Shown: one piece after another, positions 6,638-12,576 of the stretch | Numbering within the stretch: the first letter of the stretch is position 1 | Layout of the letters: each line of letters opens with the position of its first letter | Origin: Deltaproteobacteria bacterium | GTDB lineage: Bacteria > Desulfobacterota > Syntrophia > Syntrophales > UBA5619 | Assembly: GCA_021372695.1 (NCBI GenBank) | Contig: JAJFTY010000140.1 | Location: forward strand, 1 to 15,637 | Direction of reading: 5' to 3' | Length of the DNA stretch: 15,637 nt | Translations under genes and position numbers: made by a program | The notes under the pieces: model-generated | The model's input: the letters and a program-made list of their open reading frames with translations, nothing else | Databases searched by the model: none | What the model was told of the DNA's origin: nothing

Positions 6638-7305
6638 CGTTTCCTCGCAATGACCGCCGCGGGGATCGCCACAACTATAGCAAAGACCGCCAGCGGGTGT
6701 TTCACGGCATAGACGATGGGCCTCAGGCCCCACCTGGCTGCTGTCTTCACCAATGCGTGCTCCGCAATGAAGGCAGCTATGGGCGGAGATACCCGGTAGT
6801 ACCACTCGACGAATGCCCGACCTGGGCTGTTGGTCATCAGCACTTCGTCCCTGAACGCCCGCAGAATTGCAACCTCGGGTGCAAGATAGCTTCCGAAGGC
6901 TGCCGTTGCGATAAAGCATCCGCCTCCACCGCCGGAAGAAGACGGGCTGGACCCCGGCACCGTGTACGCTATTTCACCCGAAAAGTTGCTTTCATCGCCT
7001 GTACTGGCATACGCAGTGGCGGATATAAAATAGGTCACACCCGGCACTAACCCCGTTATGGTGACGGTGGTCTGGCTACCCACATCGATGACCGCGGTGT
7101 AATAAGAGCTTGTTGTTCCATAATACACCCTGTAACCCGATACCGTGGGTTCGTGATTCAGGTCCCAGGCAAGTGTGACCTGTGCTGCGGGGCAGATCGA
7201 TGGCAGTATCAGAAGGATGTATAGAAGGGTGATGAAAGATGAAATGACCAGGTAAGGACGAACGAGCGTAGCCGCCTTGCTTGAAACGATGCAGAACGCG
7301 CTCAC
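6616..7305 (-). CDS. FN3-domain CFI-box-CTERM membrane protein, copy 2
   Basis: 229 residues with the same plan as the gene at 4347-5093: signal peptide (about 1-40, ending ICPAA), FN3 domain (about 41-116: VTLAWDLN, GYRVYYG, TYFISATAY), Ser/Gly linker, CFI box (GGGGGCFIATAAFGSYLAPE, 125-144), PGRAFVEWYYRVSPP (161-175), a C-terminal hydrophobic helix (about 204-220) and an RKRR-containing tail. The start is a GTG at 7305 with AGGAGG about 11 nt upstream. Its leader has no recognisable riboswitch but a strong hairpin (7350-7392), so the two paralogs appear to be controlled differently. The 3' end overlaps a repeat copy. Product class is secure; function is unknown. Confidence 0.87.
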   Translation of the reverse strand: MSAFCIVSSKAATLVRPYLVISSFITLLYILLILPSICPAAQVTLAWDLNHEPTVSGYRVYYGTTSSYYTAVIDVGSQTTVTITGLVPGVTYFISATAYASTGDESNFSGEIAYTVPGSSPSSSGGGGGCFIATAAFGSYLAPEVAILRAFRDEVLMTNSPGRAFVEWYYRVSPPIAAFIAEHALVKTAARWGLRPIVYAVKHPLAVFAIVVAIPAAVIARKRRAASRQ

Positions 7306-7349
7306 GTTCCGGGGCCCTCCTTCAAGATGGAAATCCCCCTCATCCCGAT

Positions 7350-7392
7350 GTCAGGCGGATACGAACCCCATTTTGACCGGATCCGCCCTGAC
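7350..7392 (-). promoter_or_regulatory. Long leader hairpin upstream of CFI-box gene 2
   Basis: GTCAGGCGGAT (7350-7360) pairs with ATCCGCCCTGAC (7381-7392), 11 bp with one bulged base and a 20-nt loop. It would lie in the 5' untranslated RNA about 45 nt before the GTG start. It could be an operator or an RNA control element; I recognise no known family. Confidence 0.4.
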
Positions 7393-7399
7393 CGATGAT

Positions 7400-7428
7400 T
7401 TCGTATCGCAAAACAGTAAATCTGTCAA
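7400..7428 (-). promoter_or_regulatory. Possible sigma70-type promoter of CFI-box gene 2
   Basis: A perfect -35 TTGACA (7423-7428) is followed after 17 bp by a poor -10, TACGAA (7400-7405). Its position upstream of the leader hairpin fits, but the -10 matches only three of six consensus bases. Confidence 0.3.
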
Positions 7429-7494
7429 GTCATTATATTTTCTATGATTTATGCCTCCTATCTTTTCTGGTTCTCCACGGCAGGACGCGCGGGC

Positions 7495-7523
7495 AAAAAA
7501 AGCAGGGCATAACAAGCCCTGCT
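7495..7523 (-). terminator. Rho-independent terminator of PEP-CTERM gene 1
   Basis: On the minus strand AGCAGGGC pairs with GCCCTGCT (8 bp, 7-nt loop, 7501-7523) followed by seven T residues. It lies 23 nt after the stop codon of the gene at 7547. Confidence 0.9.
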
Positions 7524-7546
7524 TCCGATGTCGATGTGCAAGACCT

Positions 7547-8197
7547 CTATTTCATTTTCCTGCGGAAAATGCCTACCCCGATCAGGCCCGTCCCCAGCAG
7601 TATCAGAGTCATCGGCTCGGGGACCAGAGCCAGCTGATCCTGTTTATTTCCGCTTGCCCCGACCAGGTTCATTACGCCAACGTCACCCGTACCGTTCCAT
7701 TGATCAATTAAGGACTGATTAATAGCATAATTGACAAACTTATTATTCTCATCCCCATTACCGTATTGCAGTTGCCATATCGCTTGCTGAAGGAGCAGAT
7801 CGTCGGCTCTTCGCGCATTGGCATCAACATAATTGAAGATGCCCGCGACATTCCAGCTGTTGTGCGCGAACTCATGGTAGAGATACGCTACGAGGCTGTT
7901 CAACGCAATCGGCGTCGACCCGCCGTTGTACATGATCGTCGTTCCGACGGACTTGACGGTCAATTTCTCGCCGAGGTAGAAATACTCGTTGGGCTCGACG
8001 CAGAATGTCGTGAACAAAGCCGCCTTTGTTGCATAGTCGGACACGGTGAATTCGCCACCCGAGGAACCGGTGTTCCACGGCGCCCATGTAAGACTTACGG
8101 TATCACCCGCCTGGATGGCCTCCGCATGCTGCAGGGGAAGAATGGCAAGCATGACAAGGAAAAACCCTGTGATTACAGCTGCCTTCCTCTTCGTCAT
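7547..8197 (-). CDS. PEP-CTERM exported protein 1 (FCVE...QQAIW type)
   Basis: 216 residues. Signal peptide 1-27 (MTKRK, hydrophobic core, ending AEA). The body has a single cysteine, C66 in FCVEPNEYF, and a later LLQQAIWQLQYG (135-146); this Cys...Q-x-A-I-W arrangement recalls thioester (TQXA) adhesin domains, a possibility only. The C-terminus is a full sorting signal: VPEP (192-195), hydrophobic helix, FRRKMK. Known for the class: an exosortase cleaves at PEP and the protein goes to the surface or exopolysaccharide matrix. The ATG at 8197 is supported by AGGAG 8 nt upstream. It is monocistronic, with a sigma54 promoter at 8246-8260, a PrsR-site candidate at 8380-8396 and its own terminator. 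Confidence 0.9.
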   Translation of the reverse strand: MTKRKAAVITGFFLVMLAILPLQHAEAIQAGDTVSLTWAPWNTGSSGGEFTVSDYATKAALFTTFCVEPNEYFYLGEKLTVKSVGTTIMYNGGSTPIALNSLVAYLYHEFAHNSWNVAGIFNYVDANARRADDLLLQQAIWQLQYGNGDENNKFVNYAINQSLIDQWNGTGDVGVMNLVGASGNKQDQLALVPEPMTLILLGTGLIGVGIFRRKMK

Positions 8198-8245
8198 GAT
8201 AAAACTCCTTTTCTTTTTCTTATAACTTTCTTTGACCCATATTGA

Positions 8246-8260
8246 GCAGATACCATGCCA
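8246..8260 (-). promoter_or_regulatory. Sigma54 (RpoN) promoter of PEP-CTERM gene 1
   Basis: TGGCATGGTATCTGC on the minus strand matches the consensus TGGCACGNNNNTTGC at 9 of 11 defined positions, with correct GG-to-GC spacing. Transcription would start about 37 nt before the ATG at 8197. Confidence 0.8.
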
Positions 8261-8576
8261 CAGAGAGGATTCTGATCGAGGGGAGAAAAAATATCAACTA
8301 AGCACCCGTTTTCATGCACTTATTGTCTAGATCAACGCGTCTGCCCATACGGCGCCTACGAAGTTGACCGCACCAAAGTTGTCAACAATGCCGACGCCTC
8401 GTTCGTCACATTTGCAACCATTATCCCATTTAGCACATGTTTATAAGCACTTACAAAATGAATCTGATGAAACGCAAATGTAAAACATGTTTACAATTCC
8501 CTGTGCTCTCCCTGGAATTCTATTGCACTTCAATTGCTATCCGTGAAATTTTCGCCACTAGAGATAGGATGGACAC
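8261..8576. other. Intergenic control region of PEP-CTERM gene 1
   Basis: No gene is seen. Besides the candidate PrsR site it holds the 9-mer ACATGTTTA twice (8435-8443 and 8485-8493), the second inside an inverted repeat GTAAA-N5-TTTAC (8480-8494). Composition is more AT-rich than the neighbouring genes. Confidence 0.5.
8380..8396 (-). promoter_or_regulatory. Candidate PrsR upstream activating site (PEP-CTERM gene 1)
   Basis: TGTCAACAATGCCGACG fits the shared motif YGTAANNNATTCCGACR with two substitutions. It lies 119 bp upstream of the sigma54 -24 element, in the same orientation relative to transcription as the other five copies. Confidence 0.5.
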
Positions 8577-8603
8577 AAAAAAGCGGGGATTCATGCCCCG
8601 CTT
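8577..8603 (-). terminator. Rho-independent terminator of PEP-CTERM gene 2
   Basis: AAGCGGGG/CCCCGCTT, 8-bp stem with 7-nt loop (8581-8603), followed on the minus strand by a run of T residues. It lies 19 nt after the stop of the gene at 8623. Confidence 0.9.
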
Positions 8604-8622
8604 GAAGTTCGAAATTACTTAC

Positions 8623-9303
8623 TTATTGCCTTCTTCTGGCTGCCGCAATACCGAACAGGCCAACCACCAGAAGCAACAGCGTTGCGGGCTCGGGAACACT
8701 CTCCGCCGATCCGCTGCCAGTCAGCACAATCCTGCCGCTTCCCAGCGTTCCAGTGTACAGCATAGTCAGGGTGGGCGCGGGGATTAGCGAAAACTCCACA
8801 TCGCCGGAGAACAACATGCGCAGGATGGCAGGCGTAAAGACATTCCCAAATTGAGAGAAGTAGGCATCGGGCAACGACTCTGCAGCAGCGGGATTGAATA
8901 TTCCGTATCCGATATAGTCCGTATTAAATAAGTAGCCTGCCGCCCTTGTCCAGCCGTAATAATCGCTCGTCGGAGAGAGCAGAAGCGAACCGAGCACCAA
9001 ATTGCCGCCATCAAGCCGCCCTGCATAAAGCGACCAACTATCGGGTACGACAAGCGCGGACGTTGCCGGGTCGTTCCACAGTCGAATCGAAGCAATGGCC
9101 GGATAGCTTCCGTCGACTAACGGAGACGTGTTTTCCAGGGTCATCGTCAGCCGATCGCCGGAGAGGTCGACAGCCATCCGTGCCGACGCCGTCCCGTAAG
9201 GGGTATTCCCTGAAAAGGTATAGTTGTAAATGATCGCCTCCGATCCCGATGCCAATACCAACGACAGGACCAGGCCCATAAAAAGCGTGATCGTCTTGAG
9301 CAT
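8623..9303 (-). CDS. PEP-CTERM exported protein 2
   Basis: 226 residues from the ATG at 9303, supported by AGGAGGG about 8 nt upstream; the frame continues to a GTG at 9321, but that would put the Shine-Dalgarno inside the gene. Signal peptide about 1-23 (ending GSEA), a body with no motif I recognise, rich in Gly, Ser, Thr and aromatic residues as usual for beta-rich surface proteins, then VPEP (203-206), a hydrophobic segment and AARRRQ. Exosortase-dependent sorting is expected from the tail. Unlike its four PEP-CTERM neighbours it has no acceptable sigma54 promoter and no good copy of the putative PrsR site, so it may be regulated differently. It has its own terminator. Confidence 0.9.
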   Translation of the reverse strand: MLKTITLFMGLVLSLVLASGSEAIIYNYTFSGNTPYGTASARMAVDLSGDRLTMTLENTSPLVDGSYPAIASIRLWNDPATSALVVPDSWSLYAGRLDGGNLVLGSLLLSPTSDYYGWTRAAGYLFNTDYIGYGIFNPAAAESLPDAYFSQFGNVFTPAILRMLFSGDVEFSLIPAPTLTMLYTGTLGSGRIVLTGSGSAESVPEPATLLLLVVGLFGIAAARRRQ

Positions 9304-9490
9304 AACGGTTCCCTCCTTCACTCCATGCCCGGTTCAATAATGCGAAGCGAGTTAATGAGCCGAATGAGATCAGCTGCCGAACTATTTTATTTGAATGGAT
9401 TTTCTGGATGCAAAGGCTTCAAATGAATTTTTCACTACCATATTCTCGTGTCGACAACAATACTTTCTTCTCACCCGGGCATGCTTATGC

Positions 9491-9521
9491 AAAAAAAAAC
9501 GCCGCAATCGCGGCGTTTTTT
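9491..9521 (-). terminator. Rho-independent terminator of PEP-CTERM gene 3
   Basis: CGCCGC-AATC-GCGGCG (9500-9515) extended by A-run and T-run on either side, nine A on the left and six T on the right, so it can act in both directions. It ends transcription of the gene at 9541. A perfect palindrome GAGAGATCTCTC (9523-9534) sits between it and the stop codon. Confidence 0.9.
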
Positions 9522-9540
9522 CGAGAGATCTCTCAATCGG

Positions 9541-10023
9541 TCATTTCGTTCTTTTTCGCATCCCAAGCCCGATCGCCAGAAACCCGAAACCGAGAAGGAT
9601 CATTGTGGAAGGCTCAGCCACGGCAACGGGGGCTTTATCAATCAACCTACCCTCGGCGTCACTGAAAAGGACAACGAAACCGCTGATTATGCTCTCAACC
9701 GAAATGCCGCGATCAGCATTAAACAAGGGCTGGCGACCGGTCCAAGTATCGCCCAAACGTACCAGCCCGATCTCCGACATTGCGCCGCCGGGCAGCACAT
9801 ACCCCGCGATGAAGAGGGTATCGTTTGCGCTTGAGTTTGTAAGGCTGATGATCAGCCACGGTGTGGCCGTGCTAAGGCGATCGAAGCTGTACCCGATGTC
9901 GACCGATCCCGTGACCCCCCCTCCGTTCATGCCGGTTCCGGAAACGGGAAGGGCGTCAGCACCGACCGGCATCAGCGCGAGGCAGACTAATGACATAAAA
10001 ATCATGAGATTTTTCTTTTTCAT
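9541..10023 (-). CDS. PEP-CTERM exported protein 3 (AEP variant)
   Basis: 160 residues from the ATG at 10023, chosen because AGGAGG lies about 7 nt upstream and MKKKNLMIF opens a classic signal peptide (about 1-25, ending GADA). The small body (about 26-130) shows no recognised domain. The sorting tail reads AEPST (136-140) rather than PEP, followed by MILLGFGFLAIGLGM and RKRTK; AEP-type variants occur in this class, so it is probably still an exosortase substrate. It is the shortest of the five. A sigma54 promoter lies at 10060-10074 and two PrsR-site candidates lie further upstream. Confidence 0.87.
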   Translation of the reverse strand: MKKKNLMIFMSLVCLALMPVGADALPVSGTGMNGGGVTGSVDIGYSFDRLSTATPWLIISLTNSSANDTLFIAGYVLPGGAMSEIGLVRLGDTWTGRQPLFNADRGISVESIISGFVVLFSDAEGRLIDKAPVAVAEPSTMILLGFGFLAIGLGMRKRTK

Positions 10024-10059
10024 ATGACCCCTCCTTTTCTCTCTCGGAAAGAACAATAG

Positions 10060-10074
10060 GCAAGCTCCATACCA
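10060..10074 (-). promoter_or_regulatory. Sigma54 (RpoN) promoter of PEP-CTERM gene 3
   Basis: TGGTATGGAGCTTGC on the minus strand: the -24 TGG, the A and G of the first block and the -12 TTGC are all present with correct spacing. The start point would be about 25 nt before the ATG. Confidence 0.8.
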
Positions 10075-10206
10075 TCGTCGAGAAACGGATAACCCATCCG
10101 CCCAGGCTTCACCATATATGGTTGTTATTCTTTGATTTTTCGGATTGGAGCGGTCGGCATACGGAGGGTATCCGTAAATTGAGTGAGCTAAGACGAAAGT
10201 CTGATT

Positions 10207-10223
10207 TGTAAGATATACCGACG
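10207..10223 (-). promoter_or_regulatory. Candidate PrsR upstream activating site (PEP-CTERM gene 3, proximal)
   Basis: TGTAAGATATACCGACG matches the shared 17-bp motif with one substitution (A for T before CCGAC). It lies 132 bp upstream of the sigma54 promoter. Confidence 0.55.
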
Positions 10224-10314
10224 ATAATTCGATAGCAAAAAGCTATCAACATTATTTCTTTTAAAGACTATTATAATTCGAGATATTGCATCAATTTCGT
10301 TGCACAAAATGCAG

Positions 10315-10331
10315 TGTAACGAATTCCGACA
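10315..10331 (-). promoter_or_regulatory. Candidate PrsR upstream activating site (PEP-CTERM gene 3, distal)
   Basis: TGTAACGAATTCCGACA is a perfect match to the motif. It lies 240 bp upstream of the promoter and 108 bp beyond the proximal site, just before the terminator of PEP-CTERM gene 4. Confidence 0.6.
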
Positions 10332-10338
10332 TGCACAT

Positions 10339-10364
10339 AAAAAAAGCCGCCCGCAGGGGCGGCT
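10339..10364 (-). terminator. Rho-independent terminator of PEP-CTERM gene 4
   Basis: AGCCGCCC-GCAG-GGGCGGCT (10345-10364), 8-bp GC stem, followed on the minus strand by seven T residues. It lies 19 nt after the stop of the gene at 10384. Confidence 0.92.
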
Positions 10365-10383
10365 CTTTGATGCAATTTTGTAG

Positions 10384-10929
10384 CTATCTGGATTTGCTTC
10401 GCGTGGCAATACCCAATCCCAAAAGGCCAACACCAAGCAGCAACATCGTACCAGGCTCCGGGACTGCCGCAGCGGAAGTCACATGGCTGATTTTGTAGAT
10501 GTCAAATTCATATCCGGGGGCTACTGTGGCCAAGTTTATCACCCCCCAAGCCGACGAAGACTGATTTCGGAACAGGAATGTGTCCGGAGTCGTAGTATCT
10601 TTGCTGCCGGCTGCAATATTCCCCAATTTGATCAGAAAATACATAACATTCTGATCGGAAAAATTGATCGCATAGATTGTGGGCTGATTGTCAACCTGCT
10701 GCCAGACCATGCCTCCATCTTCATATTTTGCGTTTATCTGAAGGGCTGGATCAGAAAGAACATTCCTTATCCAGCCGATTTCCGTAGCGTCACCGCTGTT
10801 GCCGAGATTTGTCGAACGAATCAGAGTGTCGACCTGACCCACTGTCGACATCGGGATCGACCAAGCGTGACCCGCAAGCATTAACAAGGAACAAAGAGCA
10901 CATAAAATAATCGACGCTCTTTTCGCCAT
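10384..10929 (-). CDS. PEP-CTERM exported protein 4
   Basis: 181 residues. The ATG at 10929 (MAKRASIIL) is chosen over the in-frame start at 10986 because AGGAGG lies about 6 nt upstream and the sigma54 promoter at 10969-10983 falls inside the longer version. Signal peptide about 1-24 (ending HAWS). The body (25-150) has no motif I recognise. The tail is VPEP (156-159), a Leu/Gly-rich helix and TRSKSR, a standard exosortase signal. It has its own terminator and the best sigma54 promoter of the window, with a PrsR-site candidate 106 bp upstream. It is divergent from PEP-CTERM gene 5 across a 700-bp AT-rich region. Confidence 0.9.
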   Translation of the reverse strand: MAKRASIILCALCSLLMLAGHAWSIPMSTVGQVDTLIRSTNLGNSGDATEIGWIRNVLSDPALQINAKYEDGGMVWQQVDNQPTIYAINFSDQNVMYFLIKLGNIAAGSKDTTTPDTFLFRNQSSSAWGVINLATVAPGYEFDIYKISHVTSAAAVPEPGTMLLLGVGLLGLGIATRSKSR

Positions 10930-10968
10930 CACATCCTCCTTCACCCGCTTACCTGTATCAATAAGCGA

Positions 10969-10983
10969 GCAACCCTCGTGCCA
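10969..10983 (-). promoter_or_regulatory. Sigma54 (RpoN) promoter of PEP-CTERM gene 4, perfect consensus
   Basis: TGGCACGAGGGTTGC on the minus strand equals the consensus TGGCACGNNNNTTGC at every defined position. The start would be about 28 nt before the ATG at 10929. Confidence 0.93.
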
Positions 10984-11089
10984 CAATAACCGACAGCCCG
11001 ACCTATTCTCTACTTTGTTATAATAATTAAATATTTAAACAATTAAAATGATGAATAAAGTGCCATAATCTTTTTTCGAAACTCAGAAT

Positions 11090-11106
11090 TGTAAATTATT
11101 CCGACA
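11090..11106 (-). promoter_or_regulatory. Candidate PrsR upstream activating site (PEP-CTERM gene 4)
   Basis: TGTAAATTATTCCGACA is a perfect match to the shared motif, 106 bp upstream of the perfect sigma54 promoter. Confidence 0.6.
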
Positions 11107-11200
11107 GAAAGACTTCAAACTCCAATCAGTAAACATCAATTACAGAATAATATCTTTATTTATCTATATATTATAAATATTATGTTGCACTTGATGCAAA

Positions 11201-11217
11201 TGTCGAATTAGTTTACA
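11201..11217 (+). promoter_or_regulatory. Candidate PrsR upstream activating site (PEP-CTERM gene 5, distal)
   Basis: TGTCGAATTAGTTTACA on the plus strand; its reverse complement fits the motif with two substitutions in the ATTCC core. It lies 328 bp upstream of the sigma54 promoter and 138 bp from the proximal site. Confidence 0.45.
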
Positions 11218-11338
11218 GTCTTTTCATGCAATAATTTATCTTTATATTCTAATTACTTAAAGAATTCCCAAAAAATATTTTGCAATAAAAAAGGGCCGCC
11301 AGGTATTTGGTTGCAATTGTTTCACATCCTGTTTAATT

Positions 11339-11355
11339 CGTCGGAATGTTTTACG
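11339..11355 (+). promoter_or_regulatory. Candidate PrsR upstream activating site (PEP-CTERM gene 5, proximal)
   Basis: CGTCGGAATGTTTTACG on the plus strand is the reverse complement of a perfect motif match. It lies 190 bp upstream of the sigma54 promoter, so relative to transcription it has the same orientation as the minus-strand sites. Confidence 0.58.
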
Positions 11356-11545
11356 ATGTAACCATATTACAATAAGTTCCTGTTACTAAACATAGTATTT
11401 TTAGATACGCTTTAAATCAGCACCGGTACTGTCCAGATATTTTACGAATTTCAGTTTCATTGATTACATCGGTTGAAAATGCATTAACAAATAATGTAAA
11501 TAATATCAATTCATTATTTGCTATAAAACCCGTATCATCGCAACA

Positions 11546-11560
11546 TGGTATCTGTCTTGC
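11546..11560 (+). promoter_or_regulatory. Sigma54 (RpoN) promoter of PEP-CTERM gene 5
   Basis: TGGTATCTGTCTTGC has the -24 TGG and the complete -12 TTGC at correct spacing. The start would be about 58 nt before the ATG at 11630. Confidence 0.78.
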
Positions 11561-11629
11561 TCATGTAATTTTCATTAGTTTGACATAGGCAATTTGAGTT
11601 AATATCGGACTGGAAAGGAGGAGACAATA

Positions 11630-12289
11630 ATGAAGAGGCGAACCGTAATCGTGATGCTTGCGTGTGCCTTGGTCTGCGGACTCTCTGGGCTTTCATTCGC
11701 AGCAGTTGTACCAAATCTTATCAGCAATGGAACCTTTGATTCAGGCTTGGTTTCTTGGAATCCATCGGGCGATGTTGTCGTAGGCACTGGTGGGACAGGT
11801 GTGTTAAGCGGCAACTACGCTCTCCTGGGTGCTAATTCCACAGACGGAAATAGTTCCATTAATCAGTACTTTAACATTTCAGATGGTACCACCCAGCTTG
11901 CAGTTTCCTTCAGTTATCGTTTTACCGGTGTCGACACCAGCTATTTTTCTTCTGACAGGGCATTAGCGACCCTCACTCAATTCATCGGAGGATGGAGCGC
12001 AACAACGGAAATGATCAGTGAACGGAGTTCCGAAGAGTTTATAACACAGGGAGTATATTCTGGTATTGTCGATGTAGCTAACTGGCTCTGGTGGGACGCG
12101 ACTTCAGGCAACTTACGTTTCACGTTATCTGAAAGCAGTCCATATAGTGGATGGTTCTGGACGGACGGTGTGACGAACAGTTCTTTCGCCATAGATAACG
12201 TCAGCGTAGCCGCAGTGCCCGAGCCCACCACGATGCTCCTTCTTGGGCTGGGTCTTGTGGGCCTTGCTGCCTCGCGCCGCAGGAAGTAA
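11630..12289 (+). CDS. PEP-CTERM exported protein 5 (jelly-roll-like domain)
   Basis: 219 residues. Signal peptide about 1-24 (MKRRT, hydrophobic core, ending SFA). The mature part begins NLISNGTFDSGLVSW and ends with FAIDNVSV just before the sorting signal, a pattern typical of carbohydrate-binding-module-like jelly-roll domains in extracellular proteins; sugar binding is an inference. The tail is VPEP (196-199), TTMLLLGLGLVGLAA and SRRRK. GGAAAGGAGGAG lies just before the ATG. It is the only PEP-CTERM gene here on the plus strand, with its own sigma54 promoter, two PrsR-site candidates and a strong terminator, so it is monocistronic. It is convergent with prsR. Confidence 0.92.
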   Translation: MKRRTVIVMLACALVCGLSGLSFAAVVPNLISNGTFDSGLVSWNPSGDVVVGTGGTGVLSGNYALLGANSTDGNSSINQYFNISDGTTQLAVSFSYRFTGVDTSYFSSDRALATLTQFIGGWSATTEMISERSSEEFITQGVYSGIVDVANWLWWDATSGNLRFTLSESSPYSGWFWTDGVTNSSFAIDNVSVAAVPEPTTMLLLGLGLVGLAASRRRK

Positions 12290-12313
12290 CACCAAAGATC
12301 TGACATTACAACT

Positions 12314-12347
12314 AAAGAGGCAGAGCCGATTTGGCTCTGCCTCTTTT
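12314..12347 (+). terminator. Rho-independent terminator of PEP-CTERM gene 5
   Basis: AGAGGCAGAGCC/GGCTCTGCCTCT, a 12-bp perfect stem with a 5-nt loop (12316-12344), flanked by A and T runs. Confidence 0.93.
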
Positions 12348-12518
12348 CTTTTCCCAGGCTGCCTTCCGATATCACGCCCGCATTGTCAATGATATTTTCT
12401 AGATCAAGACTTTCGCCCAGAGGCGGCTTCTAAAAATTACTCCCTGCCCTACTTGACGCGACAAGTCGTTTATTAAGCAGGATTTTCTTGCGGAATAGAA
12501 GACTCCACAACTTTCATT

Positions 12519-12569
12519 GTGACCGAACAGGCGGAACAACGGAACCGACCGAAAAGACGGAATTGACTG
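12519..12569. repeat. Degenerate CGGAAC-type low-complexity tract
   Basis: Imperfect short units (GACCGAACAGG, CGGAACAA, CGGAACCGAC, CGAAAAGACGGAA) lie immediately downstream of the prsR stop. They resemble the tract at 3342-3386, which lies at the 3' end of the other receiver gene. Confidence 0.4.
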
Positions 12570-12576
12570 GCTTGTC

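Larger units (their letters stand above)
10075..10338. other. Intergenic control region of PEP-CTERM gene 3
   Basis: No gene is seen. It contains the perfect palindrome ACCATATATGGT (10111-10122), a TACGGA/TCCGTA hairpin (10160-10176) and the two PrsR-site candidates listed separately. Confidence 0.5.
10984..11545. other. AT-rich divergent control region between PEP-CTERM genes 4 and 5
   Basis: No gene is seen in these 560 bp, which are far richer in A+T than the flanking genes. They carry three PrsR-site candidates, one facing gene 4 and two facing gene 5, and long A/T runs that suggest bendable DNA, a usual property of sigma54 activator loops. Confidence 0.6.

Noticed and set aside
7862..7876. 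HEFAH (HExxH zinc-protease pattern) in PEP-CTERM protein 1
   Set aside because: The surrounding YLY...F segment is common in this PEP-CTERM type without the histidines, and no third metal ligand is evident.
9347..9361. Sigma54-like sequence upstream of PEP-CTERM gene 2
   Set aside because: GG and GC are 11 bp apart rather than 10, a spacing sigma54 does not tolerate, and the flanking bases fit poorly.
8326..12407. Decamer TCTAGATCAA at 8326-8335 and 12398-12407
   Set aside because: Only two copies, no consistent position relative to genes; likely chance in AT-rich intergenic DNA.
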